Shown piece after piece: positions 1 to 12,715 of a stretch of DNA of 64,000 bases. How positions within the stretch are numbered: the first letter of the stretch is position 1; each line of letters starts with the position of its first letter. The position numbers and the translations under genes were made by a program. The DNA is taken from positions 27,225 to 91,224 of the forward strand of contig NW_019776108.1 in assembly GCF_001039355.2 (NCBI RefSeq). Direction: 5' to 3'. The stretch comes from Lingula anatina. Lineage: Eukaryota; Brachiopoda; Lingulata; Lingulida; Lingulidae. A model generated the notes under the pieces. It made no database searches, was not told where the DNA came from, and saw only the letters and a program-made list of their open reading frames with translations.

Positions 1-145
1 ATTAGCTATGCAATGAAATATTGGCAGAATTCCAACTCGGTGGTATTAAGTGTTTTACAGACAAGATGTTTATCTGTTACATTAGTAGAACATTATTTAT
101 TGGATCTCTTTTTCTGTTGGATAAATCCATATCTTGTCATTTTAG

Positions 146-2668
146 AGATGTATGAGCAGACTGAAGAAAAATCGAGAGGCCTTTCTGAACAGATTCCGAA
201 CTTCTGAAAGTAACAACAACAACAAACCATCACTTGTTAGGAATCTCATGGTTCAAGAGTGGAAAACTCTGCAGGCAGAAGAAGGTGGACTTCCACAGTT
301 ATCTGATAATTTTGATGTAAGTTTTTTAATTAAAATAAGTTGTTAAGGATAGAAAGTATTGGTCATAAAGCATCACGAGTCTCTTTGTTTTACCAGACCT
401 GGAACCATGCATAACTAAACTCTTGTTTCATTCATGTTTCTTCTGCAAGAAAATAGTTTGAAATATTAAGTGTTTTTACTGCCTATGCTGATATTTGATT
501 TCAGTCACATTCATTTTTCAGAAAGCAGGATCTTTATTGTTTTATATATAGCATTTTAACAAATTTATAGAAATAAAGCAACTTAATATTAATTCCTTTC
601 TGAATCAGCTCCAATCTGCACCAGATGACACAGATGTTGAGCAGGTTTTGTCAATTTTGGAAGAAATAAAGTCAGAACTGCTTTTAGAAGGTATGTTAAA
701 ACAAAGGGTTATATTTTGCTTTGTTCTTCATATCAGTGTTTTGTTATAGCCTGCAATTGCATGGAGTAGTTTGAACCATTAGCAGAATTAACAGTGTAAT
801 ATTTCATTACTTTCAAATTCCAGCTCACAAAAAAATTCAGTATCCTGTATATTTTTTCATGCTCAAGATATGAAGTCAAAATAAGAAGAGGAGATGGAAT
901 GTCCTTTAATTTGTATTTTTTTCAATTAATTTTTTGGATTTTAGAACAACGCATATTGGAGGAGTATGAAAAAAGTTTGGCTTTTGACGAGGCTGGGCTT
1001 TGTGCTGCAATAGACCAATTAAAAACAGATGAAGTCATTTGTCCTATATGTAAAAAGTGAGTTCAATTGAGTCGGGTGTGCTTAAATTGGCTTCTGAATT
1101 GTATCGGATGGTGCAGTTGAAACAATGTCGTTCAGTAAAGCATAAGCAAATTTGTCAAACAATGGTGGTTTTTTGTTGATCCAGAGGACCAGTGTTGTAA
1201 AATGAAAGTTCAACAAAAAAATGTGCATGGTACATATTGATCCATAACTTTGTGTCCATAATTGAAAATGTTATTTTTAGAGGGAAAACAACTGTTCATT
1301 TTGGCCACAAAATTGATTTTCCTGGGGTAAAGGACAATTTTCCTATACTAACCAATGGATAATGAATCCATTCCCACATTCAAAGTTAGACCCTGTTTTT
1401 TTTTTTCTAAAAAAAATGGTTTTCTGTAATGTTCTCTTAAGAGATTATTATAGAGTGTAGCCATATATGGAGGTCTTGTGATATGATGGCAAGCACAAAT
1501 TTCAGAATAATTGTGTTTATCACCAATTTTGGTGTTAAAATGGAATTTATTATATTTCTATGAGCTGTTTACAATGCATTTATTGTAAAATATCGATAAC
1601 TTATGAACAGTTGTTATCTATTTAAGTGGACAGAATGTACAAAATGTTACCGTTGTTATGATGTAGTTTCATTTCACAAATATGGACCTTGTAAAATATA
1701 CAGAAAAAGGTTGTAAAATAATGAATGCAGCTGTTTATTTTTTATAATTTTATGCAATGTTTTACATTTTAGAAATCCACTTATGCAGAATAAACAAATT
1801 ATATTTTGTTGCTGTGGGATGAGGATTGACACAGAGGTAATGCTTTTATGCTCTTGTTTTATATTGAAAGAAAAATTTTTATATTTGGAACAGTGTTCGC
1901 CTCTTAGGAAAATAAGTTGCTGGACAGAAAGTCCAGCCATCTTGAAAAATAGCTGGACTGAATGTCTGCCGGGTGGGAAAACTTCGCAGCCCGTTCTGGA
2001 AGTTGTCAGCCCGGGCAGACGGTCCAGCCTTAATTGCTAACACTGATTATGAAGGTATATTTACATATCTGAGTCTGTTAAAATGTACGACGCTCGTATG
2101 CAACTTTATTTTGTGTGGATGATGGAGTTATTAAGAAATGCAAACTTGATCATGTCATGAGTTTCTGGAACAGATTAAAAATAATATCTTAAGTGTTTAC
2201 CTCAAACCTTAGATGCTTTAAACTCCGTTTTTTATAAATGAAACCTCCCATTTCAGCTGGATGGGTTGAATATAGCCAATATCAAAAGTCAACTTGAAGA
2301 AGGCATATCATTACACAATACTCAGTGCGTGAAAGAAGCCAAGTTTTCAGTGATGAAACAAGCAGGAGTAGAAAATCTTCTTATGACATGTGAGGTAAAT
2401 ATAATAGATTTACGATACAAACATTTTTTTTGTTAATTTTACATACAAAAAGTGGAAGAAAATGTTGTAACTTATAAGAGCAGGTCATATTAATTATTCT
2501 GGGTAATTAAGCCAACAACAGTGGTTGGAATCACACCAATCTATTGCAAAGTAGTGTTGTTTGAATAAATAGGTATTTCTTTTTGTGACACAAATTGCAT
2601 TCACATGCAACTATTGGTTTTAATTTTTTTTTTTTCAGACCTGTGACTTTATGTTTATTGTGATATGA
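146..2668 (+). CDS. RPAIN: RPA-interacting protein, 5'-partial, six exons
   Basis: Exons read as 146-316, 609-690, 945-1056, 1773-1836, 2257-2394 and 2639-2668 (TGA), all with AG/GT borders and compatible phases, giving 198 residues. The family protein (about 219 residues in human) binds replication protein A and carries it into the nucleus. The first visible exon starts in phase 0 with RCMSRLKKNREAFLNRFR, matching the conserved basic N-terminal segment, so about 25 residues lie left of the window. Exon 3 holds EEYEKSLAFDE and CPIC; exon 4 holds CCCG; exons 5-6 give the last ligands in MTCETCD, together forming the C-terminal zinc-binding domain. The protein ends TCDFMFIVI, much as the human protein ends after its last CxxC-type pair. 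The downstream neighbour is convergent. Family assignment is firm; the zinc ligands are inferred from family pattern. Confidence 0.93.
1891..2045. mobile_element. hAT-like MITE in RPAIN intron 4
   Basis: A 155-bp segment is bounded by imperfect terminal inverted repeats CAGTGTTCGC and GCTAACACTG. The flanks ATTTGGAA and ATTATGAA look like an 8-bp target duplication with two changes. CAGTGTT ends and 8-bp duplications are typical of hAT-derived miniature elements. It has no coding capacity, and short open frames across it are accidental. Confidence 0.6.
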
Positions 2669-3959
2669 CAGTGCAGGGGACTTCACTTGATAGTGTGGTG
2701 CTTGGACTGGCCCAGAAGAACACACAGTAAGATGAGGTGCTTGCCAGCAGATTCAGGCTCCGGTTGCTGCTTTCATTAAACTGTTGTACATGACTACAGA
2801 ATTGGTTGAATCATGCACATATTCTAGTAGAGTACAAATTGTGCAATTCATGTGCTGTTTGACAAAATGTTAACAAATCCAAAGAACTTGCAACAGTTTA
2901 GTAGTGTTTTTTTCATTCTTTGAATATGTTTAACAAAATTTATACAAGTCTAAAGAAATAGTAAATTTTTTTGTTTCGTTTGTTGAATATGTTGTCATAT
3001 GCCCATTTCCATTTTATACATGCTCAATATCTGGAGCTCAAAGCAGCCAGCTGATTCCTCCTTCCTGCGTTCAGCAAGGCTTTCCATTGCCCAGCGGTCA
3101 TTTGGATGGCCATTAGCCTCAAAAGATTTGCTTATATTTTTTAAGAAGGCTGGGTAGCTTTGGGTTTGCTTCTGGTGAACACCCTGTAAATTGATGACTA
3201 AATTATAGATTGACTTTTTTTGGACTCCCTGTACTCCAAATCCTGGGGAAACCCCTGGTGTATAGGTAATTTGCATAAAATACCAGGGAAAAGTAAGTAT
3301 CATGATAATCCATTATTTTGTTATGCACTTTATGTATTATTATGTCTATGTATTATTATATTGTTATACTTGTAGTTGATATTATGTTAAGATATTAAAG
3401 TTTGTAAATAGAGTAAATTGTACCATATGTTTTAAAAGAAATTTCTATAAGTGAAATTTCCAGAATCTGAAATTTGACTCAATAAATCGAACAAAAAGTT
3501 ATTTTATTCTGTTTTAGTAATTTATTGCTACTTACTTTACAATATTGATTTCATTTTTATGGATGAGGTAATGTGGGCGGGTTTAAGTGAGCGATGTTAA
3601 TCTGGTGAAATGCCCCAGTTGTAATACAGGACTGATTACAATATCAGTAATATTTTATGTTTTGAAAACTAACTTCTCAAGAAACAAATAGATATCAATT
3701 TAGGGCAGGTTTTTTTTCTAGGGATGTTTTTCACATCAAGCATATTGGTATTTTGGAACAACGTTGCACTAGACATGACACGACAAAAAATTAACCATCA
3801 GAGATTTATTCAAGCTCTTGGTATGTTGGGAAAGCGAATTCAAGTAGATTTCCAATGTGCTTCATAAGATATTTATTCCCTTTGAATCAACCTACTTGTG
3901 ATACAGAACGACATGTCTGAATGTGAAAGCAAGTCGCAAGCGACTGAAATGACTAGAGA
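2669..3959. other. Convergent intergenic region with 3' UTRs
   Basis: This lies between the RPAIN stop and the 5'-nucleotidase stop. It holds the RPAIN 3' UTR, with a weak ATTAAA at 2775-2780 and AATAAA at 3481-3486, and on the other strand the nucleotidase 3' UTR. I see no conserved open frame; the longest frames (for example 2995-3303 minus) have no recognisable composition or splice context. Confidence 0.6.
3872..3877 (-). promoter_or_regulatory. Candidate poly(A) signal of the 5'-nucleotidase gene
   Basis: TTTATT on the plus strand reads AATAAA on the minus strand, about 83 bases past the nucleotidase stop at 3960. A second copy is at 3805-3810. Position and sequence fit a cleavage signal; no transcript evidence is available. 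Confidence 0.45.
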
Positions 3960-5124
3960 CTACCAGAAAATCTTAAAGAAGTCGACCACACGTGTCTTCC
4001 AATCCTTTATCTTCCTTTTGCATTCCGTCGGCTCCGAATCGGTAACAAATTTGATTCGCCCTTCCAAGCCGTGAATTAGGGGAGAATACTTCCTGATGTA
4101 GGCCATCATGATATCTGCATCAAGGACGTCTGTAAGAGAGTCATTTCAGTATAAAATGATATAGGGAAAATATTGTATGGATGCGTAAATAGATCAATTA
4201 ATTGAAAAAAGTTAATAAGGCACTAAAAGGAATGGCTTTAGTACGTTTGATAAAATTGTATTTAATCAATCAAATTATATATATATAAAAAAAAAATCGC
4301 GTGATTGCATTTTTCACATTAAAGTCATTATTTGGTTTATTGTAAAACATACAGTAGCCTACCAATTCCATATCGAAAGAGAATGTTGTTCTTCAAAACT
4401 TCATAACCGTCACCACCTCCCAGTAGGAATGTTGAAGTTGCAACATTGTATAATTGGGTCTCTACAAGGGGTTTGAACTCGGGGACGACACAGTCTGCGC
4501 ATCTTACATCAAGACTGACAACTCGGCTACCCACCGGCTTAGAAACGTCATACACCACCCGTAAACCTTGGCGCAACGACAAAATATTTATCTATGATGA
4601 TGCGTTCAGACAAAAGCCACTAGTTAAAACGATACGGTACTAATATACGACCAAATACTTCTTTAAGTGGTTATCATAATGAAACATTTCATTTTTTTTT
4701 CTTTCTAGGTGATAAAAGATGTTAGGTTTGGATCTTTATCACAAAAATACAGATATTATATTCAAAATGATAACTTACATTTACAATTCATATGAAAGTA
4801 ATGTAGCTCCATTAATTTATAATACCGGGGTACAACATAAATTATATTCATTTCTTACCCGAGATCTGCAAGAAACGGCCTCGTCCCGACTCCATGTTGA
4901 ACACGGAATGTTCCATGATGGCCCACAGCGCACTGCCGTTTATCTGGACTATATCTACGCCGTTACCAAAGGGGAATATACTGAGGACGTCTGATACAAG
5001 TATGTCACCTGTAATGAGAAAAAAAAATAATTGCAACAATCGGTCCAATTATATTTTTTATTTTTGTTGGATAGTCAAAGAGAGAGAGAAAGAGGTGTGT
5101 GTGTGTGTGTGTGTGTCTGTGTGT

Positions 5125-5157
<33 letters not shown>

Positions 5158-8100
5158 GGTGATACCTATATCGAATGACGACCGTATTCCGCCACCATTC
5201 CAAAATCCAATTGAGACATTAGTCCATCGAGTTTTGTCTTGGGATGGCTGTAAAAATGCGTGCACCAATGCGTCTGCTACGAAGTTGCCTGGTCATTAAA
5301 GTAAAGAGCATGTTTCAAGTTTGCTATTTGCACTACAATAAATAAGTAAATAAATAAATAAATAGTAATAATAATAAAAGAAAACTGAAAATGACATCAA
5401 ATTATCAAAAAAAAAAAAAAAAAAAAAAACAATATAGATCCGACTTTAAGAATAAAATATTAGCTAACAAAGAAAATACATTTTACTGATCAGTTTTCAG
5501 TTCACATGTATTATCCCAGTTTGTATCTTTTTGATGCAGGTACTGTAAATTCTAAAGCATAAGATTAAATACAGAAATGTTCGACCAAAGTCGAAAGGAT
5601 CTCTCACCCAGACTGCATTCACGGGATATACAGCCTTCGGTATCCAACGCGACCAGACTACTGCCTATTTTTTCTGCACCAAATTCTGCTACTTTTTTCT
5701 TCCATGGTTCCAACTCTATCAGCATCGCATTATCTTAAGAAAGAAATGAAAATGCGTGGGTTAACTGAAATCAACATTAATTATTAGCCAGACATTGCAT
5801 ATACATGTACTAGAGGGCGTAATGTGGACTGTTGAAAGTAATTAGTACTTGTTTCTGCTGTCTCACAGCCTGTATATTTTTTCAAACAAAGGAAAACATG
5901 TTGAAAATGCAAAAGAAACCGCAGTACAATTTTAAACAAGATGTATTGTGCAGTGAAATAAAATTCAATAGACTGACTATCAAAAGTTCAGAAAGTTATG
6001 GGGAATGACATTACGCTTCAAAAATAATTTGAGTTTTGAGTTTCAGATAAACATTTTGGAAAAAAAGTACATACACTGATGTTACCCTTACCTTCAGGAA
6101 TAGAGTTATCCAATAATATGGGATTTCCATTCCATGACGTAATGATCCCCGCTGGATCAAATGTGACGTGTAGATGACCTAGATATTTGGCGTAATGGTA
6201 AGCAGTAACGAACAGCACTTCGCTTCCCGATGGTTGAGTAATGATCATTGGGTAATCACCTACGGGAGTTTCCCTAGACGGTGGTGGGCCTGTTAGAAAT
6301 AGTATGAACAGAAATATTTACTTGTGCGTAGTTGTGTGTTTGGTTATGCGCGTGTGGACATGCGTGTTTTCTTATGACTACATTTAGCAGTCATAAGTAG
6401 TAAGCACCGATTATTATTATTATATGTGACATTAAGAATGGTAATATATCCTTGGTAACGTGAACTGGTTAGAAAAAAATCATAAACGTTGCGCATCCAT
6501 TAAAAAAAGTATATAGGTCCCAACAACAACAACAAAAAGACACTTTAGCAAAAATAACAGTCAGATACGGATATTACTCATTCAATTATCGTACCAGAAT
6601 AGAGAAACTTATGACTGTGCCCGCCAACAACTATGTCCAGTCCTGTGACAAGTTCAGCGACCTTCTGATTCACTATAAACCCAGCGTGGCCAAGTCCAAT
6701 GATCTTATTTATGCCTTGGGATGTTAACTTGTCAACCTCTGCTTGGACAGCCTCTACCTCGTCAGTGAATATCAGGTCCCCTAAGATGAAATATAATTAC
6801 CTATCAAATACGGAGTCCTTGCGAAATGAAATGGAGAGGTTAAATTATGGCAGACAGATTATTTTCATGAACTTCGAATAGAGGCGAGTGAAATTGTTGT
6901 TCACTCGCTGTTCATTGAAATACTTCTTGAAAACACCTACCAACTGAGCAGGAAACTTTTGAAATATCATAAATATCAAGTGTTGTTTCATACGAGAAAT
7001 AATATTCCAATAGAAACTTTAGTTTGCAGATTATTAAAAAAATACATATTCTCCAAAAACAAAGTAGTCCTTATATAATTGGTCCGAATTAAATTTCTTT
7101 TTTCTTCTCCTTATTTCCAACGTCAGACTACATGGTATATAGGGGGCCTAACAAAGCACAAATGTAGAGAAAAAAAGAGAAAAATGGTAGATGTCTTTTA
7201 TATAATCTCAATTCAGAAACCATGAAGTTACAGGTACTTCTGCTTCTTAAAACAGCACCTGGATATGACAGAGACGGTGTTTTGCTATGGGCAAATCCCA
7301 CAATTCCGATACGTTCTCCACTGACGCTGAGTACGTGTGACTTCTTGATCAAGCCCTGCAGTTCAGGGACTTTGCTGGCGTCAATATTAGCGGCAACTAC
7401 CGGGAACGACGCGTTGCCAATAAGGGACTGTACACCTGATACGCCGTTGTCAAACTCGTGATTGCCAAGTACCTGAAGAGCAAGGTGATTAATACCAGAA
7501 TTATGAGTCAAGTAAACACGCGCATACTCACATATTTTTCTTACTTTTTTCTTTATTTTATTTCATTTTATTATTATTATAATTTTTTTATAGATGAACT
7601 GTGAAGATGTAGAACATTGCCGTCAAACGCATACAGTTCTATGTTAGTTACAGAAATGCATGAATACAATATTAGATACGCACGAAAATAAATGTGACCA
7701 GTATAGGACTACACATCTTAACAAGTGGAGCGTTTTAGCCCTTGCTTGTCATTAAATGGCAGTTAACAAATGAAGAAGTAATTCAAGTCTCAGTAAATTA
7801 AATTGCCGTTACTGTCAATGCAAATGTTCTCTCTCTCCATGTGTTCACATTTTGGAAGGGTTCAGTGCAATTTCATGTTGTTGTGATTTGTATATTTGTT
7901 ACTACAATATGGCACATTGAATATCGTACAACTTAATAAACACCGAGATCTACGCGTTTAGTGATGCGGAAAAAAACTATTTTTGTGATCTCAAGTGTTT
8001 TTGGCGAAGAGATATTTCAACAGTAGAAGTGACCGATTCCAACTTGAATTGCTAAACATTTGTGTATTTCATTGACCTAACAAGCTAACTTCTTTATTTG

Positions 8101-8544
8101 AAAGAAAATTTCTAGAAAATTTCGGAGACTTCAAAGTTTAACAACGATTCTTATTTAAAAGACACACGTGGAAGAGACCTACCCACTACAATACATTTAA
8201 GAGCTTTTTTTTTTACTTACCATAGCATCATAGCCCAGTCTGTTCATGAAATGTGTCGCTGCCAAGCCATGGTAGATAGAAAACCACAGGGTCCCTTGCC
8301 ACTGGTCCCCGGCGTCCAGCAGTATGACGTTTCGCTCAGAGTTGCGAATTTCATTTATTTTTGTTGTTCTGCGAGCGACTCCTCCGAAACATTGACCCAC
8401 AGCTGCCTCGTCCTCGGAGCAGCGGCCTCCGTACTTATCAAATTGCTCGATATGCGCGTGAACATCATTTGTGTGTAAGATAGTCAAGTCAAACCCCTGG
8501 CTTAGTGCTAAACACAGAATGTTGAAGACAACTAACGCCCTCAT
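3960..8544 (-). CDS. NT5E: Ecto-5'-nucleotidase, secreted-type, nine exons, complete
   Basis: Exons in coding order: 8221-8544, 7259-7472, 6595-6780, 6092-6289, 5608-5733, 5166-5288, 4859-5008, 4363-4566, 3960-4129; all splice phases agree and give 564 residues. It hydrolyses extracellular nucleoside monophosphates to nucleosides and phosphate. Residues 1-17 form a signal peptide. Metal ligands are D27 and H29 (TNDVHAH), D80 (AGDQWQG), N112-H113 (LGNHEFDNG), H211 (GHAGF) and H234 (GGHSH). The substrate domain has NGGGIRS at 380-386, F404 (FPFGN) and Y495 (GGGDGYE), the second aromatic being Phe in the mammalian enzyme as I recall it. The protein ends soon after GRIKFV with a charged tail, VVDFFKIFW, and lacks the hydrophobic GPI signal of vertebrate NT5E, so secretion is inferred. 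The start is the only ATG before the signal peptide. Confidence 0.94.
5095..5159. repeat. Compound microsatellite (GT)n(GA)n(G)n
   Basis: A run of GT, then GA, then about 13 G lies in nucleotidase intron 6, directly beside the 5166 donor. On the coding strand the intron begins gtatc followed by poly-C. Poly-purine frames across it are spurious. Confidence 0.95.
5407..5429. repeat. Poly-A tract
   Basis: 23 consecutive A in nucleotidase intron 5. Confidence 0.95.
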
Positions 8545-9204
8545 GCTCGCTGTTTTTACCGGTGGTTTGGTGAACTAGCTAACTACGCTGGAAAGACATC
8601 AAGAGCGTGACTTGAATTTTAAAGTGGCTATTACATTCGACTACATGACAAAGAAGGTTGGGTCCATTCTAAAAGTTCACATGATTTCCCTTAATATAGA
8701 ATTGATTAAATTTTGACGCTGAACACCACCTGTATCTGTAAACAACAGGAGAAAATAGGTACAATCATGATCAAGGTCTGACAGTGATGCTGCATTAGAA
8801 CTTATTTTGAAGCTAAATTAAAGTATGTCCATTATGGCCTTATATTTCTTTTCAAAATCCGCAAAATATAGCAGATATTTGTCTGATGCTCAGGAACTTG
8901 CGGTTTTCATTTTCTTTAAATTTGTGCACGTCGACTATCTTTGATAAAAATTGTAATAAATCCAATGTCGCTTATCAATATTTAAATATAATTATTTCAA
9001 CTTTTTTCTTAAAAAAAGTTATCGAGATTTCTTGGAAAAAGATGACTATGGTATGAAAAGGCTGAGGGGCACTGAGCATATATTTGTATTTCGATACGCA
9101 GGTTTAGGTGTTTGGTTTACAAAGGGCCGTTTAAATAGTCAAGCACAATCTTCCCTAAGTTGAATTTTTTCTCTCTGACGCACACGTGTACGGGTGCGCG
9201 CACG

Positions 9205-9207
<3 letters not shown>

Positions 9208-9238
<31 letters not shown>
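9208..9238. repeat. (AC)n microsatellite
   Basis: Dinucleotide tract in the intergenic region. Open frames that read it as Cys-Val repeats are artefacts. Confidence 0.95.
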
Positions 9239-9239
<1 letters not shown>

Positions 9240-10766
9240 TTTCGTAGCAGTCAGAAATAAAGCGGTCCTTAACCGTTGTGGTATACAAGTAATATGATTC
9301 ACATATCACGATAATTGACATCACGTAGGTTGTCAGAGATTAAACAAACAAAAACATATAGGGTTATTGTAACCATGCATAACTTCAACAACTGGCTTTT
9401 CAAGAGGCTCCCCTGATTCATTATTTTGCCAGAAAATATTGGCTGAAAAAACATATCATAGCGACAAATAACTGCCGTATTAGAAACTGTGCTTAAAATG
9501 TATCACTAGGCAAATAAGAAGTATGTTTGGTCTGTAGGTCCATTTATGTGACTACCATATAACCACCATATAGGCTTAACTATGTCTATGTCTCTGAAAT
9601 CCCTCCTGACATCAGCTAAAGTGAAAAACAGGTAACGTAGCTTATTTCTAGTTGTAACCTAAATTGTCGATATAACATTGTAATATAGAATAAAAAGAAT
9701 AGTAAGTTTAACTTTGATAAAGAAGTCTCTGTTGCCGGATATTAGGTTGACAGACAAACTTAAAATGAAAACTTGGCCCTGGAATACCGAGCGTTATACC
9801 ACGCCTGACAAGAGGGTCTCTTTGAATAAAAAAGGCTAGGTGAGCTGATCAATGTTATGTCCTCGAAGGACAAGCACAAATGTCTAGCTTAAATCCTATC
9901 CACTGAATAAAATAGGCCTACATATAATTGAACTTAAGCAAAATTTAAATATCAAAATTCTTCCATTAAAAAAAGAAGGGAAAAGCGGGGATGCGCTGTC
10001 TCGTAACTCTTCTCCCTCCCCGTCTCCCGCCCCTTATTCTTGCTCCAAAAATGTGAGAGCGAAATTATGCTTCTCTTTTATATTTATAGAGCTAAGCGAG
10101 GCAAAGCTATTTTATTCTTGTGACTCCTGGATCTGGAAGTGCTATAGACCTATTAGTTATGAGTCACAAAGTCAATTTTATGTTTAAAACACAGGCTTGT
10201 TATTAAACTGGCCGTAAGTCATGTACATTAGTACTTGTATGTCCAAGTTATTAGGTACATTGAATTGTATTACTAAGCCTTAGTCTATAGAAGTAGGAAA
10301 AAAAATTAATTTACCTATAGTTCCAGGCGCTCTTGTGTATTCTTCCGACGTTGTTGATCAGCCCAAGTAAATGTGAAGTAAAACTTTTACTCAATTTGTA
10401 ACGAAAGGGATTCGTTACCATCGCATAAGGGTCATTAGCATGATAAAGCATGTACATACAATTTGTAATGTTTGGTAATTGTCTGGTGTTAATCTGCCAC
10501 TGCGCTTTGATCGTTTTTATAACAAGTCTGTATTCATTTCACAGCATCATTTAATGTTTTTCTATGTGACACTGGTGTCAGATAGGATTACTTGATATGA
10601 AGCATTATTTTAACAGGCATTTGGATTTCTAAGAAGCCTACCCGCACTGTATGACAAAATAAAAACATAAGTCGTGAACAATGATAGATCGTTCATATTT
10701 TATTATTCAGATTTGAAAAAACTTTATGGCTGTAATCACTTTCCTGTCATAGCCGTGTTTTCTAGT

Positions 10767-10769
<3 letters not shown>

Positions 10770-10801
<32 letters not shown>

Positions 10802-10888
10802 TGTTTGTGTGGGTGCGTGCGTACATATATTATATTATATTATATTATATTATATTATATTATATTATATTATATTATATTATATTAT
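10770..10888. repeat. (GT)n followed by (TATAT)n pentamer tract
   Basis: GT repeats at 10770-10798, then about twelve TATAT units at 10825-10888, ending roughly 35 bases before the possible acceptor of the first array exon. Confidence 0.95.
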
Positions 10889-10970
10889 GTAGCCTGCCTG
10901 TCATAACATCATAATTTTTTTCAGTGAGCACGATGATTCAGGCAGCGAAACGAAATCGAGAAGAGCGTCA

Positions 10971-11023
10971 ATGATGACGAGAAGTGCTTCAAAAATGGCT
11001 TATCGGGACAACCCCAGCCCGGA
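10971..11023 (+). CDS. ADGB: Androglobin alternative N-terminal exon 1 (first or second exon)
   Basis: ATG at 10971 gives MMTRSASKMAYRDNPSP plus two bases (GA) at donor gtaagt, the phase needed for the common acceptor at 36119. Unlike the others, the frame is also open upstream to a pyrimidine-rich acceptor (ttttttcag at 10924), giving a 99-base exon 10925-11023 that is symmetric (two bases carried in and out) and encodes ETKSRRAS before the ATG. It may therefore be an internal cassette behind an unseen first exon, or a leader-spliced first coding exon. No transcript evidence. Confidence 0.55.
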
Positions 11024-12254
11024 GTAAGTAAACATCCGTTAGGTGGCAGCAGTGTAGAAGTCGTAAAGGGAACGTCATTCTATCTTTGGATGAAAAGCAT
11101 TTAGTTTGTTCAAAGATAGCCACACGCGTTGACGGAATATCTCAGTACATATTATTCTGCTGTGCAAGGATTTAACAGCTTTGCGCAGTGGCGGTACCAT
11201 AGCCAATGAGGTTTATCCGAGGCGTGGTTATTGCTAGTTGAAAACTATACCCAATACCCCGCACTGACGACGTGAAATACCGTCGGTAGTGCAATTTTTG
11301 AACGCCTCTACGGGGGCAGAAAACAAGTAATGATCCTATGATATATCCACGCCTCTCTTATTTTTAACTGTAACGTTTCTTTTCATGAATCGCCACATTT
11401 ACCTACGAAGATGAGAAATTAATTGTGGTTGTTCTTAGGGCTCTGTCTTAGGCTCCTTATTTTTTGTTATTTATTTATTTATTTTTATAAATACCTCTCC
11501 TAACGAGGGCGCTCAAAATCACATAAATGAACAGAATGAACAAGGCCTTGGCGGATAGATGAATGAATATCTTTAATAATTGATTCATTCATTGAATAAA
11601 CTATTGTTTGGTTTATTAATTGGGTGATTGGTAGATATTAATGAGCATCAGTTTTAGTTAATATCTTAGAAATGCTGCTTATTGTGATGGCACTAACATT
11701 AAAATGCGAAATTATTTTGTGTTACAAAGCAGTTACTAATCGAAACGAAATAAACCAATTTCAACTACATTATGTAGACAATGCCTAACTTAGCAATACA
11801 GGGGAAAGGTAAATAGACTTTTATTAGTGCAGGTATCAGATAAAGTAAAACACAAAAGACACGCGCAAATAAAAACAAGCTAGTTACACATCCTATTTGC
11901 GTTACAGACAATGATAGCGTACAGAGTTGATACTCGGTAAACTTGACATTACATTTTATTGCACCTGTAGAAAAACATTTGATACAAAATCATTGTTGGA
12001 GCATTACGGGCCCCAATTTAACAGTCATCAAATATTCATATCAATCGATTGGTAACTAGCGATTTCATGATCGGATCAGCGACGTCGCATATGCTAACAA
12101 TCGATATCTTCCCCAGAACAACGCTTTGTCACCCATTTGTAGACGGCAACCAGTCATCTGTGGACCCTTATTCCGGTGACAATACGGTCACAGGTATTGT
12201 TTCGCTAACCCGATACAATTCTTCGGATAATTAGTCAGCAAGTAATTAGTTGCT

Positions 12255-12715
12255 ATGAGTTCCAAACCTGACCCCGCTCCTCCGTCGGAGTCAGCTACAA
12301 CTACGCCTGGTGCTAAATTAAAAGGCCGCAGTTTTAAAAGCTTGGTGACAGGGATACAGACGCTGAACAAACTGAGAATGAGCAAAGTTGGTAACCCGAC
12401 CGAGTCACCGTCGGGGAACAGGAGGGTTTCTGTCTCCTTCGCTCCAGGAGTGGGGGAAAAGGGAGAGAAGTCGGACAGCTCTTTAAACTCCAGTTCTAGT
12501 GGCGGTGGTGGTGGTGGTGGTGGTGGTGTTGGTAGCTTGGGGACGGCGGCTGCAAGTCGTGACCCGGGGAGTAGTAATACCAATACAACCAAGTCAGAGG
12601 CCCAAGGGACAAAGTCGCCACCTTCGGGAGCTGTGAAAAAACGAAACTCTGCTAGTGATATTAAAGGAAGTCCCCACACGGAGGGCACGCCTCCTCAGAG
12701 AAAAGGAAGCAGCAC
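12255..12715 (+). CDS. ADGB: Androglobin alternative first exon 2
   Basis: 153 codons plus two bases (AC), donor gtgagt at 12716; an in-frame TAA lies three codons before the ATG. The peptide is Ser/Pro/Lys-rich and probably disordered. It has a basic stretch (KLKGRSFKSLVTGIQTLNKL near residues 22-41), NRRVSVSF (about residue 56), a nine-Gly run from GGT repeats, and KKRNSASD near the end. The exon is clearly richer in G+C than the flanking sequence. Joined to 36119, the junction codon is ACG (Thr). Strong coding look; its use as an androglobin start is inferred from phase and context. Confidence 0.72.

Larger units (their letters stand above)
8545..10924. other. Divergent intergenic/promoter region between nucleotidase and androglobin
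   Basis: About 2.4 kb separates the nucleotidase start (minus) from the first androglobin-array exon (plus). It contains an (AC)n tract at 9208-9238, a (GT)n tract at 10770-10798 and a TATAT pentamer tract just before the array exon. I found no open frame ending at a donor of the required phase, so any further upstream exon was not recognised. Promoters of both genes presumably lie here. Confidence 0.5.

Noticed and set aside
9117-9324. Cys/Val-repeat frames on the minus strand
   Set aside because: Translations of an (AC)n microsatellite.
11911-11936. Mini-ORF of eight codons before gtaaac, also leaving two bases
   Set aside because: Too short to judge, weak donor, and one in three such frames has this phase by chance.
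12188-12688. 166-codon minus-strand frame opposite array exon 2
   Set aside because: Poly-Pro shadow of the GGT-rich plus-strand exon; no splice context or family.
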